From assembly GCF_001467025.1 (NCBI RefSeq), contig NZ_LNXV01000011.1, forward strand, positions 100,715 through 148,988: a DNA stretch of 48,274 bases. The letters are read 5' to 3'. This document shows, one piece after another, positions 38,710 to 47,884 of this stretch; the first letter of the stretch is position 1, and each line of letters opens with the position of its first letter. Both the position numbers and the translations under genes were made by a program. The stretch is from Legionella brunensis. Lineage in GTDB: Bacteria; Pseudomonadota; Gammaproteobacteria; Legionellales; Legionellaceae. The notes below the pieces were generated by a model. That model made no database searches. It was given only the letters and a program-made list of their open reading frames with translations, and was not told the DNA's origin.

Positions 38710-39372
38710 TTAGAAGCCATAAGCAAGACGTAAACCTACTGAGTAAAGAAAAGGAAAATAAGCATCTGTAGGATTTAACTGAGCTTCCCCATAACCTGCC
38801 GTATAACTACCGCCAAGCTCAGCCATGAAATGCTCAGTAACATGATAATTTAGACCAGCCCCAAAAGTCGGGCTTAAGCGCCAATCATTAACAAGCATAT
38901 CGTTTCGATGTACACCTGCAGCTCCCACACTGGAATAGATTCTAAGCCTTGTATTGGAAATAGGCAGCATAATTTTGCCTTTCAAATCCACCGTTTCTGT
39001 CTTTGTTTTAAAGGTTGTCAAATTGTCATTCATGAAGCTAAACAGACTCATCGGATCAAATGATACATTCGCATCGGGATAGCGCATGTAACTTAATTCA
39101 AATGCTAACTGTGGAATAAACTCATAGCCAACAAAAACTCCCCATACACCTCCCCCTTCAGTAACTTTAATCGGGGTGGACATACTCAGTGCTGCATTCT
39201 GATTTTCCTTCAAAGGCACTAATCCTTCCCAAGTGGTTGAACCGTAACCACCAAATACACCAATATAGGGAGGGTGTGACAATTTCGAGTTCGTTTGCAA
39301 AGCCGCCTGACATCTTAGAGAACAAAACGATAACAGCAGTAAAGTGAATAATACAAATTTTTTAATAATCAC
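38710..39372 (-). CDS. Outer-membrane beta-barrel protein (OmpA/opacity-like)
   Basis: This is a small outer-membrane barrel. A signal peptide (KKFVLFTLLLLSFCSLRCQAA) is followed by alternating amphipathic strands ending in the C-terminal aromatic (LRLAYGF), the signal for barrel insertion. Segments such as PYIGVFGGYGSTTW, WGVFVGYEFIPQLAFELSYMRY and FGAGLNYHVTEHFMAELGG are typical of the opacity/porin-like family. The frame is open to 39450, but the GTG at 39372 sits just before the signal peptide with AGAG upstream, giving 220 residues. It lies 68 bases downstream of the Cys-rich gene on the same strand. Ligand or pore function is unknown. Confidence 0.8.
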   Translation of the reverse strand: MIIKKFVLFTLLLLSFCSLRCQAALQTNSKLSHPPYIGVFGGYGSTTWEGLVPLKENQNAALSMSTPIKVTEGGGVWGVFVGYEFIPQLAFELSYMRYPDANVSFDPMSLFSFMNDNLTTFKTKTETVDLKGKIMLPISNTRLRIYSSVGAAGVHRNDMLVNDWRLSPTFGAGLNYHVTEHFMAELGGSYTAGYGEAQLNPTDAYFPFLYSVGLRLAYGF

Positions 39373-39440
39373 AATAAAACACTCTTTAATGTCTTGACTA
39401 TCTGAAGCAGAAAGCCAAGACGTAAATGTCAAAAACCAAA

Positions 39441-39785
39441 TTACTGACATGCTTTCTTATTGGAGCTACAAAGTCTATTACGAGAGTCTACCCCCCCATA
39501 AAGATAGCAATTCCAATTATCCATACAGTCTTGAGGGCTGGTATATTGCTGATATTCACATGCCTTTTTTAGCGAACCAAACACGCTTACCATACGTGAA
39601 TAAAGTGCATTCATATCCTGGCACATACCCGATGGTAATCCTGAGGATGTGCAATAGCAGGTAGCTACTGACTTAAACGAAGCACAGAAGCTGACATCAT
39701 TGGTTGGCAAGGCATTTGGACATGCAGCAAAAACTGAACAAACAAAACCATAGAAAGAAACAACTGCAAAGATTTTTCTTATCAT
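39441..39785 (-). CDS. Small cysteine-rich secreted protein, unknown function
   Basis: This is a 114-residue protein with a clear signal peptide (MIRKIFAVVSFYGFVCSVFA) and a mature part of about 94 residues containing ten cysteines, probably five disulphides formed in the periplasm. It has no family I recognise. The Cys pattern is spread evenly (FCASF, TCYC, GMCQD, KACEY, QDCMD, WNCY, RLCSS, KACQ). The gene lies 68 bases upstream of the outer-membrane barrel on the same strand, suggesting co-transcription and a shared envelope role, which is inference. Confidence 0.7.
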   Translation of the reverse strand: MIRKIFAVVSFYGFVCSVFAACPNALPTNDVSFCASFKSVATCYCTSSGLPSGMCQDMNALYSRMVSVFGSLKKACEYQQYTSPQDCMDNWNCYLYGGVDSRNRLCSSNKKACQ

Positions 39786-39862
39786 CCTTGATCCTTATTC
39801 AAAAAAATTCTAGATGACTTTATCAGAAACTGAGCTACTGCAAAATATTTAATTCATTGTAA

Positions 39863-42800
39863 TTAATGTTGAGGCAGGTTTACATTAATTAATTTAATCA
39901 CTTCTTTAGCTATTAACTCTCGAAAAGCCGGTTGTAAATTTGCAGATATAACTAAAAAAGGGGCATCTGAGTCAATCATGCGAAAAAAACAAGCATCAAA
40001 TAAATTATCTATTTTCAATAAATCATCGTGAGAACTTCTTATATCTTGGGTTTTTAATCCAAAAAAACCAGCTTTTTCTCTTTTTTTAAAATTCGCCAGG
40101 AAACTATTCTGCACATTCAGGTTGATAAGAAAATTATTTCCTTTTGCAGAACTTAGCCTCCCACCTAGACTAAAGACTCTACAGTTTAATTTCACAGAAC
40201 GAAATATCTTGGTGTATAGCCAAACAAAAAACTTAATCAAAAACCCTTTAACTCTACTTTGCATCCGTTGAAATGTACCTATACTTGCAAGTTTTACCAA
40301 ATTTGGACACCCTTGATAAGGGTTTGTATTAATCACAGACTCATGAACCTCTTGGGCTAATGACGTTAATGTGGAATTTTGTTTCAGTATCAATTTAACA
40401 GGCTCAATTCTGAGAAAACACCCCACCACATTGTCATAACATTGACTATTTCGCGTAGATTTTACTCTATTCACACAAATAGAGTGGGAAATTTGTTGAG
40501 AATCATGACAACAATTGAGCAAAGCCAACACCATGACGGCACACAAACCATCCAGAATGCTAATATGATTATGCGCACAAAATAGTTGAAAATTACTCAA
40601 AGCGTCTTCAGGTATTTGCATATAGGTTGAATAGGTCAGTTGTTGGGCTTGCATATTTTTAATGACTTGTTCTGGAGGAAAAACAAATAAAGAGGTGTCT
40701 TTTAAATACTCATCCCAAAACACCATATCGCGATCTAAATGTTTCTGAATATAAGATTGCTCATCAAATAGGTAGGTTCTATAAGCTATATCTCTCTTTG
40801 ATTTTTTTATTTTTTTGCCAGAAACATAAAATTCAGATAAATCGGATAGCAAGATTTCAGGCGAAACATCATCAAAAATAATGTGGGGGAAACAGATTTG
40901 CAATTCAGTGAAATCATCCTTAAGGTGAAACAATCGCAATATTATCTGCGGTGAGCCTTTAGGCCAGGGATAAGAGGTAATTAATTGGTGACTGGACTTT
41001 TCTAGCATCAACTCAGATTCTTCTTCAGAAAAAGATTCAAGATTGGTCTCCATCACCTTAAAGGCTAAATTTTTTTGTAACCGTTGCGCAGGATAAAATT
41101 TGGATATTTGAAAACATAATATTTCATGCTTGTGGCAAACAGACTCTAATGCCGTGGTTAGACGAGCACCATCAAGGCGTCCTTCGAAGCGTTTTCTTGT
41201 AAATATATTTAATTTTTTCGCTTTTGGCTCGAACGTATCTGCCAACCATAAGAGAAGCTGAAAATCACTTAAGGGAAGCAATGCATCCTCTTTTTTGAAA
41301 GCCTGGCTTAGTGCACGATGTCGCTTCCTGATCGTTTTGGCCTTTTTTATTAAGGGAGCTAGATTAGTAATGGTCGGAGCATGATAAAAATCATGCAAGG
41401 AAATTTCTTTGCCTAGTTGATGGTTTATTTTTGAAACCACTCTCGCTGCCGATAGTGAGTGTCCTCCCAACTCGAAAAAATTATCTTTAAGCCCTATTGG
41501 CTTTATCTCCAGTTCCTCAGACCAAATTTCTGCAAGCATTTTTTCTAATGTTGATTTGGGTTCCAGATAATACTGACCTACGGTAAACTGAGGTGCTGGT
41601 AATGCAGACCGATCTAACTTCTCATTAGCATTTAAGGGGAAAACATCCATTTTAATAAAAGTGACAGGAATCATATATTCCGGCAAATGACGCTGCAAAT
41701 ATTGACGCAGATCACTGCCATCTACATCGTTGTTTAAATCTTTAAGGACGTAATAGGCTACTAATTTTTTATTCTTTTGGAGTCCTTCAAAAGCTAATAC
41801 CGCCGCTGCTTTTAAGGCAGAGTGCTTAAGCAAACAACTCTCGACTTCAGCAGGCTCAACTCGAAATCCCCGTATTTTTATTTGATGGTCGATTCTTCCT
41901 ATACATTCGATTTCTCCTTGAAGTCGACGGCATAGATCACCAGTTTTATATAGCTTCGCAGCAACATCATTGTCGAAGGGATCCTTAATGAAATATTGCT
42001 CAGTTAATTTTTCATTATTTAAATACCCCCTTGCCAGGCAACTCCCGCCAAGATACAACTCACCAATATCACCCTCAACAACCGGGCGAAGATGTTTATC
42101 AAGGATATAAGACTTCACATGTGGAGCCACTTCCCCAATGGGAACATTCGCCCCCAAATTATAGATGTTTTTTTCATTAATTTTGTAGAGGCAAACCGCC
42201 ACACTTGTTTCAGTAGGGCCATATTCATTAAATAAAACATGTTGGGGATACAGGGTTAACCAAGACTCACAATCAGCCGTCGACAAAGTTTCTCCAGCCA
42301 GCATAATTTTTTCTAAATCAGGCAAGTCGACACGCTTATTTTTTACTTCATATAACAAAACTTTAAAATAGCTAGGCGTTAGTTTAATAAAATTAACTTG
42401 ATGAGTGACCAAATATTTAAGGTACTGCCGTGGATCTTTTTTATTCTTATCCGTACAAATAACGACGGTTAAACCAAGCATTAAAGGGATAATCGACGTC
42501 GTTAACGCAAAATCGAAAGCATGATTAGAAGAAAAATCGATACGCTCCTGCGGTTGGCAATCACAATATTTAGCAAACCAAAGCGAGTAATCCACTACAC
42601 CTCGATGCTCAACTAATACTCCTTTAGGGGCGCCAGTAGAACCGGAAGTATAAATAACATAAGCCAAGTGACGTGAAGTTACCGCTGAGGCAGGATTATC
42701 TGTTTTTTGTTCTTTTATTTTCGCCTCTTTGTTCAGGACTATTTTTCCTTGGTAGCGAATAAATTTCTTCTCCAAAGAATTCGTTGTGATTAAGAATTGA

Positions 42801-43147
42801 GTAGAACCTTCGTGCAGAATCAGTAGTAATCGCTCTTCTGGATGTGATGAATCTAATGGCACATATGCCCCACCCGCTTTCAAAACACCAAGCATAGCTA
42901 TCAATAGTTCAATAGAGCGCTCCATACACAAAGCCACTGTTGTATCCGGCTTTATACCTATTTCTTGCAAATAATAAGCGAGTTGATTAGCCTTTTGATT
43001 CAATTGCTCATAAGTTATAGCTTGCTCTGCAAAGATGACTGCAATATCCTGAGGTCTCTGCCTGGCCTGCATCTCAAATAACTCATGCAAAGTCTTTGAG
43101 TTTTCCATCTCAATTTTTTTATCCCTTTCTATACTTGTTTGATTCAT
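39863..43147 (-). CDS. Single-module nonribosomal peptide synthetase (A-PCP-C)
   Basis: Three domains are visible. The adenylation domain (~20-515) has YTSGSTGAPKG, NEYGPTE, YKTGDL, RGFRVEPAEVE and catalytic Lys511 in NEKLDR. The carrier domain (~530-600) has LGGHS with Ser565 as the phosphopantetheine site. The condensation-type domain (~625-1095) has PHIIFDD in place of HHxxxDG, keeping the active-site His and the Asp. There is no thioesterase, reductase or epimerase domain. FDFA at the A4 position carries the usual substrate-binding Asp213; the amino acid is not predicted. ATG 43147 overlaps the MMPL stop by one base (a GTG at 43150 would overlap by four), so the two genes are translationally coupled. 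The product is unknown. Confidence 0.9.
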   Translation of the reverse strand: MNQTSIERDKKIEMENSKTLHELFEMQARQRPQDIAVIFAEQAITYEQLNQKANQLAYYLQEIGIKPDTTVALCMERSIELLIAMLGVLKAGGAYVPLDSSHPEERLLLILHEGSTQFLITTNSLEKKFIRYQGKIVLNKEAKIKEQKTDNPASAVTSRHLAYVIYTSGSTGAPKGVLVEHRGVVDYSLWFAKYCDCQPQERIDFSSNHAFDFALTTSIIPLMLGLTVVICTDKNKKDPRQYLKYLVTHQVNFIKLTPSYFKVLLYEVKNKRVDLPDLEKIMLAGETLSTADCESWLTLYPQHVLFNEYGPTETSVAVCLYKINEKNIYNLGANVPIGEVAPHVKSYILDKHLRPVVEGDIGELYLGGSCLARGYLNNEKLTEQYFIKDPFDNDVAAKLYKTGDLCRRLQGEIECIGRIDHQIKIRGFRVEPAEVESCLLKHSALKAAAVLAFEGLQKNKKLVAYYVLKDLNNDVDGSDLRQYLQRHLPEYMIPVTFIKMDVFPLNANEKLDRSALPAPQFTVGQYYLEPKSTLEKMLAEIWSEELEIKPIGLKDNFFELGGHSLSAARVVSKINHQLGKEISLHDFYHAPTITNLAPLIKKAKTIRKRHRALSQAFKKEDALLPLSDFQLLLWLADTFEPKAKKLNIFTRKRFEGRLDGARLTTALESVCHKHEILCFQISKFYPAQRLQKNLAFKVMETNLESFSEEESELMLEKSSHQLITSYPWPKGSPQIILRLFHLKDDFTELQICFPHIIFDDVSPEILLSDLSEFYVSGKKIKKSKRDIAYRTYLFDEQSYIQKHLDRDMVFWDEYLKDTSLFVFPPEQVIKNMQAQQLTYSTYMQIPEDALSNFQLFCAHNHISILDGLCAVMVLALLNCCHDSQQISHSICVNRVKSTRNSQCYDNVVGCFLRIEPVKLILKQNSTLTSLAQEVHESVINTNPYQGCPNLVKLASIGTFQRMQSRVKGFLIKFFVWLYTKIFRSVKLNCRVFSLGGRLSSAKGNNFLINLNVQNSFLANFKKREKAGFFGLKTQDIRSSHDDLLKIDNLFDACFFRMIDSDAPFLVISANLQPAFRELIAKEVIKLINVNLPQH

Positions 43148-45372
43148 CACAATACAGGCAAAAATCTATCTAACCATTTGGGTAAATACCAGTTCCATGT
43201 TTTAAGAAGCGCCATTGTGGAGGGCACTAATAAAGTTCGAATCAAGAAAGCATCCACAAAAATAGCAACTGCTATGCCAAGACCAAATGCCTTCACCATT
43301 AAGACATCAGCTACTAAAAAAGAGCCGCAAATAAAGATGACGATGACAGCCGCACTTGTGATAATGCGACTACTTCTTTCAATGCCAAAAACAATACTGT
43401 TATTGTTATTACCACTTTCCTCATGTGCTTCCTTTATTCTAGTTAATAAAAATACCTCATAGTCCATAGAAAATCCGAATAAGGCGCAAAAAATGATAAC
43501 CAGTAAACTAATATCAAGCATTCCTTGTGGTTCAAAATTAAGATATTGCGCCAAATAGCCATCCTGAAAAACTAAAACCAAAGCCCCATAGCAAGCACTA
43601 AGGCTTAATAAATTCATTATAATGGCTTTAACCGGCAACAATAATGAACGTAATAAAATTAACAAGATGAGATAGGTAAAAACAATAACCCAAAGAATGG
43701 CGAAAGGAAGGATGCGAGAAATACTTTCAAGAACCTCTACATTAATCACGGGAGTTCCAGTTAATTGCATTTTCATCCCAGAGGCCATTTTCGTATCGCG
43801 TAGATTTGTAATCAATTCTTTGGTTTGAGGTGAGTTAATATTATATTTACTAACAACGCTCATTACTGTAAATGAGTAGCTAGTCGTAGTCGCCAGTAAT
43901 TGCTTTAGATTGTTATCCAGTAATTTTCTATGCAAATTATATAAATCATAATACTGTTTTTTAGTTAGCTTGGAATCTGTAGTAACAACACTGTTAATTT
44001 GGTCAATGTCGGAATTTGCTTTAAGCTGTTGCGCTAAATTATACATATGGGAAATATTATTCTTTGATAAAATGTAGCTATGGGGTGTTTGAATTAAGAC
44101 AAGAATAGGGGTTAATGTTTGTACATTAAATTTTTCAGAATAAGTATTAAAAAAATCTCTACTTTCTGAATTTTTAGGGAGAATCTTATAATCGGAAACA
44201 CCAAACTTTGCCGACAACAGTGGGTAACCAAGCAACAGCAAGAAAATAAGGATTGGAAAGAAGAATACCAGAGGACGTTTGGTCACTTTTTCCGCCAGCC
44301 AATGCCAAAATTTAAAGTGCTTGATTTTATTTTTTCTGCCAAATCGCACCGACAATAAGTTTATTCGTGTGTTAAGCACTGCCAAAATCGCAGGTAGTAA
44401 AATGATTGCTGTACCGGCTGCTATTCCAACAGCTACAAGGCCACCTACTGCAACGGAAAACAAGATATTAACAGGAAACAAAAATAGGGCACTAAGGCTT
44501 ACAAAAACAGCTAAGCCACTAAAAAAGATAGCTTTCCCTGCTGTTTCTTCAGTTATTGCTATTGCCTCTCTTATAGTGACCCCATTATGCAACTCCTCAC
44601 GAAAACGACTTATTACGAACAGGGAATAATCCAAACTAAGACAAAGTCCTAATAGTAAAGCAATATTTAAAGTGAAGATTGAAAGTGTACACACATGTCC
44701 TAAAAAATAGAGAATAGTAAGAATTATTAATGCACATCCTCCACCTAAAACAATAGGCAACAATGCTGCAACAAGGGAGCCGAAAATAAAAATTAAAGTG
44801 ATTATTGCTACAGGGGTTGCAATAAAATCAGCCCGATAAAGATCAGTTTGTGTTTGCTTATTGACATCCTTTACAAAAATAGCTTGGCCTCCTAGCGAAA
44901 CAGCCATATTAGATGGCTTTTTTATGGCTGCTTCAAACTGTGACAATAGTCGTGCATCAAGAGGTTTGCTACCTTTTACCATTACAACGACATAAGCTGT
45001 GTGTTTATCTTTTGAGATTTGCTTTTTATTATTGTTCGGAAAAAATATTTCATGCTTGATTGGAAAATCCTTTAATTCCAGTAATGATTTCTTTATCTTT
45101 TTGATAAATAGAGGATTGCTTGCTAGAAGATTAGGGCTTTTATAAATAATTAGAAATTTATTAACGTTGTTATATTCCAGTTTTTTATTCAAATATTCCT
45201 CTGCTTTAGCACTTTCAGAGCTTTCGTCAATAAAACCTGTCGTCTTAAATGGACTAATAACATTAGGCAGAAACGGGATACACGCAACAACAAAAAATAA
45301 CCACCACACAATGAGATACCATCGTAATGGATAAATTATTTTGCCCAATCTGTAAAAAACATGATTTTGCAT
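43147..45372 (-). CDS. MMPL/RND-superfamily transporter
   Basis: This is a 741-residue inner-membrane protein of the MmpL type, which in mycobacteria and other bacteria exports lipids, lipopeptides and siderophores using the proton gradient. The first membrane segment (YLIVWWLFFVVACIPFL) is followed by a periplasmic loop of about 150 residues, then five segments (~185-330) with GLCLSLDYSLFVISRFREEL. A second periplasmic loop and second set of segments (~560-720) contain GFSMDYEVFLLTRIKEAHEE. The paired Asp-Tyr motifs in both halves are the proton-relay signature of the family. It is the first gene of a two-gene operon with the NRPS, implying that it exports the NRPS product. Confidence 0.93.
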   Translation of the reverse strand: MQNHVFYRLGKIIYPLRWYLIVWWLFFVVACIPFLPNVISPFKTTGFIDESSESAKAEEYLNKKLEYNNVNKFLIIYKSPNLLASNPLFIKKIKKSLLELKDFPIKHEIFFPNNNKKQISKDKHTAYVVVMVKGSKPLDARLLSQFEAAIKKPSNMAVSLGGQAIFVKDVNKQTQTDLYRADFIATPVAIITLIFIFGSLVAALLPIVLGGGCALIILTILYFLGHVCTLSIFTLNIALLLGLCLSLDYSLFVISRFREELHNGVTIREAIAITEETAGKAIFFSGLAVFVSLSALFLFPVNILFSVAVGGLVAVGIAAGTAIILLPAILAVLNTRINLLSVRFGRKNKIKHFKFWHWLAEKVTKRPLVFFFPILIFLLLLGYPLLSAKFGVSDYKILPKNSESRDFFNTYSEKFNVQTLTPILVLIQTPHSYILSKNNISHMYNLAQQLKANSDIDQINSVVTTDSKLTKKQYYDLYNLHRKLLDNNLKQLLATTTSYSFTVMSVVSKYNINSPQTKELITNLRDTKMASGMKMQLTGTPVINVEVLESISRILPFAILWVIVFTYLILLILLRSLLLPVKAIIMNLLSLSACYGALVLVFQDGYLAQYLNFEPQGMLDISLLVIIFCALFGFSMDYEVFLLTRIKEAHEESGNNNNSIVFGIERSSRIITSAAVIVIFICGSFLVADVLMVKAFGLGIAVAIFVDAFLIRTLLVPSTMALLKTWNWYLPKWLDRFLPVL

Positions 45373-45700
45373 TCTTGATTATCCCTAACCCCTATTTATA
45401 ACTTTTCAAAATCAGATTTACATATAAATTTTTATACATTGAATAGATTAGTATTCATCAAATTAAATGTAGGCATAAATATGAGCTTTTGCATCTAATT
45501 GGAGATATTTTTGCAGAAAATGTAGCAAGATATTTATAACAAAATTCATTTAAAATAATTCTATTTTTCCTACATATACAGAGTTTTACCTTTTTCCATT
45601 TAAGAAAAAAAATAATTGTGAAAATACAAAAAAAGCAGTAATTTGTAGGCGTTTTTAAAATATAGTATTCATCTATTTTCTTAAATTACAGGGACTTATC
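45373..45700. other. AT-rich divergent intergenic region
   Basis: These 328 bases separate the MMPL-NRPS operon from the divergent aldo/keto reductase. I see no gene. The region is very AT-rich, with TATAGT at 45661-45666 as a possible -10 for the reductase but no well-spaced -35. An 11-base direct repeat TAGTATTCATC occurs at 45449-45459 and 45663-45673, which could be paired binding sites. Promoters for both directions must lie here. Confidence 0.45.
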
Positions 45701-46771
45701 ATGCCTAAACACAAGCTCGTTTTAGGATTTGCACACTGGGGAAGTATTAAAGTGCCTATCTTCAAAATGATAGAAACAGTTAAATTTGCAGTAGAAAATG
45801 GTATAGAAGAAATTGACTGTGCCCCCCATTATGGTAATGGTGCGCAAGAAAATGTTTTGGGAGTAGCTTTGTTGTCTTTAGACGACAATGTCCGCACCCG
45901 CATCAAGATTTCCACCAAAGCGGGGCGTTTTATTGATCCTAATCAAAAATCGGAAAGCAGCAATGGTTTTACAAATACCAGTGGTTTTACTCAAGTCTTT
46001 GATTATAGCAAAACAGGTATCGAAAAATCTTTTAATCAAAGTCAGCTAAGAATGGGGTTACCCAGTGTACATGCTTTGTATTTACACGATATTGATAAAA
46101 CCACTCATGGAGAAAAGCATACAGCCCATTATGATGCCTTTGTTCAGGATGGCTATCTTGCTTTTGAAAATCTGAAAGAACAACAAAAAATTGAAGTTGC
46201 TGGAATAGGCTCAAACGATACTGAAATTTGTATAAAACTGATTGAAGATGGGCGCTTTAAAATTAACCGTATTATGCTGGCGGGCTGCTACAACCTACTC
46301 AATTTTTCAGCACTCGACAGACTATTTCCGCTTTGTAAAGAAAAAAATATCCAACTTTATATTGCCGCTCCCTATGGAGGTGGGCTTTTAAGCGGTCAAA
46401 CAGGAAATAAATTTTTTCGCTATCAAGAAGCAGATCGCGATCTGCTTGATAGGCTAGAAAAGATAGAAGCTATATGCGAAGCACACAATGTACCGCTAGC
46501 TCATGCAGCAATGCAATTTGTACACATGCACCCACAAGTTGAAAAAGTCGTTGTTGGCGCAAGAACACCAGAAGAACTTAAGACTTCATTGGACTATGCC
46601 AGTACCCCTATTACACCTAAATTTTGGGAGGCTCTAATAAAAAAGGGATTGATTCCTAAAAACACTCCCATCTCACCACTCAAAGTCCCATTAACATCGT
46701 CCATATTTGTGAAAGAAAGTGAAGTAATTAGCACTTCACCAACAAATTTAACAGAAAGCGTCCAAATTTAA
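45701..46771 (+). CDS. Aldo/keto reductase
   Basis: This is a NAD(P)H-dependent oxidoreductase with a TIM-barrel fold. The catalytic tetrad is visible as D39 and Y44 (EIDCAPHYGNG), K73 (KISTKAG) and H129 (YLHDID). ALPHA-8-type NADP-binding features appear in VEKVVVGARTPEEL near the end. Overall it resembles the D-threo-aldose/L-fucose dehydrogenase subgroup, but with a C-terminal tail of about 25 residues rich in Ser/Thr. AGGGA lies 7 bases before the ATG. It is divergent from the NRPS-MMPL operon. Whether it tailors the same product or is a sugar enzyme is open. Confidence 0.9.
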   Translation: MPKHKLVLGFAHWGSIKVPIFKMIETVKFAVENGIEEIDCAPHYGNGAQENVLGVALLSLDDNVRTRIKISTKAGRFIDPNQKSESSNGFTNTSGFTQVFDYSKTGIEKSFNQSQLRMGLPSVHALYLHDIDKTTHGEKHTAHYDAFVQDGYLAFENLKEQQKIEVAGIGSNDTEICIKLIEDGRFKINRIMLAGCYNLLNFSALDRLFPLCKEKNIQLYIAAPYGGGLLSGQTGNKFFRYQEADRDLLDRLEKIEAICEAHNVPLAHAAMQFVHMHPQVEKVVVGARTPEELKTSLDYASTPITPKFWEALIKKGLIPKNTPISPLKVPLTSSIFVKESEVISTSPTNLTESVQI

Positions 46772-46782
46772 ACATACAGCAT

Positions 46783-46810
46783 ATTATCCCGAGCGTTATC
46801 TCGGGATAAT
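46783..46810 (+). terminator. Strong stem-loop after the aldo/keto reductase
   Basis: ATTATCCCGAG (46783-46793) pairs perfectly with CTCGGGATAAT (46800-46810) across a 6-base loop, 11 bases after the stop codon. Only a mixed AT tail (CAAAATTTAT) follows, so it is a probable but T-poor terminator. It lies between convergent genes and may serve both. Confidence 0.6.
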
Positions 46811-46928
46811 CAAAATTTATACCCTGCTAACAACATTCATCTAGTTAACTTCTTTCAGGCTTTTTGACAAAATTTCGCATATTTGGATCAGCTAAAATAG
46901 GCATATCACCTCACCGTCCAGGGTTTAA

Positions 46929-47618
46929 TTACTGATATTGGTTTGTTGGTTCTTCTAAAGTAAAGACCTGCTCTTCATTTGATATCAAGGTCTTCTCTTT
47001 ATCTACTGTAAAAAACGCTTGACCAGAGGTTATTGTTTTTACTTTGGAGTTTTTCAACTGTTGCTCTAAGGACTGCAAAAACTCATTCATTAAAATTAAT
47101 TGATTTTTAAATTCCTCTTCTAATTGAGGAGCATTTAAACGTCTCTTTTCGAATATCTCAATACTAAGCTTCAGAGCATCTACTGGCTCCAGGGCACCAT
47201 GTTCATCTTGGTAAGCGCTCAGCTCAGATGATATGGTACTCTGCACAGTAATAAAAGGTATATGATTTTGTATTGCACCGAAAAGATATACCGCAAAAAA
47301 TTGCTCTAATTTATCTTTTAGATCAGGTTTATCAGTCGCAAAATATTTCATGAAAGCATCTTGAAGAGCCATGAAGCCACTAAATATTTGTCCTATTGAA
47401 TGTTGTTTCGAGATTAATGGCCTATGACCAAATTTTTTTACATTTTCATTTACATAGGAATAATAATCAGAACTTTGACCATTCCGAAATTGCAATATCC
47501 CCTCACTGTATACCCACGTAGTGAGTTCATCTTTGGACAAAGGGGTAGACTCAGCAACTTTATTAATAAAAGAACGCATTTCTTTTTCGTAAATGCTAAA
47601 AACAGAAAAACTTGGCAT
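46929..47618 (-). CDS. Unknown cytosolic-type protein with acidic C-terminal tail
   Basis: I recognise no family in this 229-residue protein. It is mostly helical, with no signal peptide and one mildly hydrophobic stretch (LEQFFAVYLFGAIQNHIPFITV). The last 25 residues (around KEKTLISNEEQVFTLEEP) are rich in Glu and polar residues, the composition described for C-terminal Dot/Icm translocation signals (the E-block), so an effector is a hypothesis. The start codon at 47618 (MPSFSVFSIYE) has AGGAT upstream. It converges on the aldo/keto reductase. Confidence 0.6.
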   Translation of the reverse strand: MPSFSVFSIYEKEMRSFINKVAESTPLSKDELTTWVYSEGILQFRNGQSSDYYSYVNENVKKFGHRPLISKQHSIGQIFSGFMALQDAFMKYFATDKPDLKDKLEQFFAVYLFGAIQNHIPFITVQSTISSELSAYQDEHGALEPVDALKLSIEIFEKRRLNAPQLEEEFKNQLILMNEFLQSLEQQLKNSKVKTITSGQAFFTVDKEKTLISNEEQVFTLEEPTNQYQ

Positions 47619-47884
47619 GTAATATCCTTATACAAAAATTTTAGAAACTGCCTATTTTACATAAAATTTCTTTAAAATTAATGTTGCGTGCAAGCAAAAA
47701 ACCAACCAATTCTCAATTCGAGCCTTGTGCCAATCTAAATGTTCGCCTAATATGCGTTTTAACTCGCTGATATACGTCATATTGCTCCTTTTTTGTCGAA
47801 GCTGAGCATATAAAGTACATTGTAAATCCTTAATCTTTATTGATTACAATCCCCTTCCCCACAAAAATATAAAGAAAACCTGTA

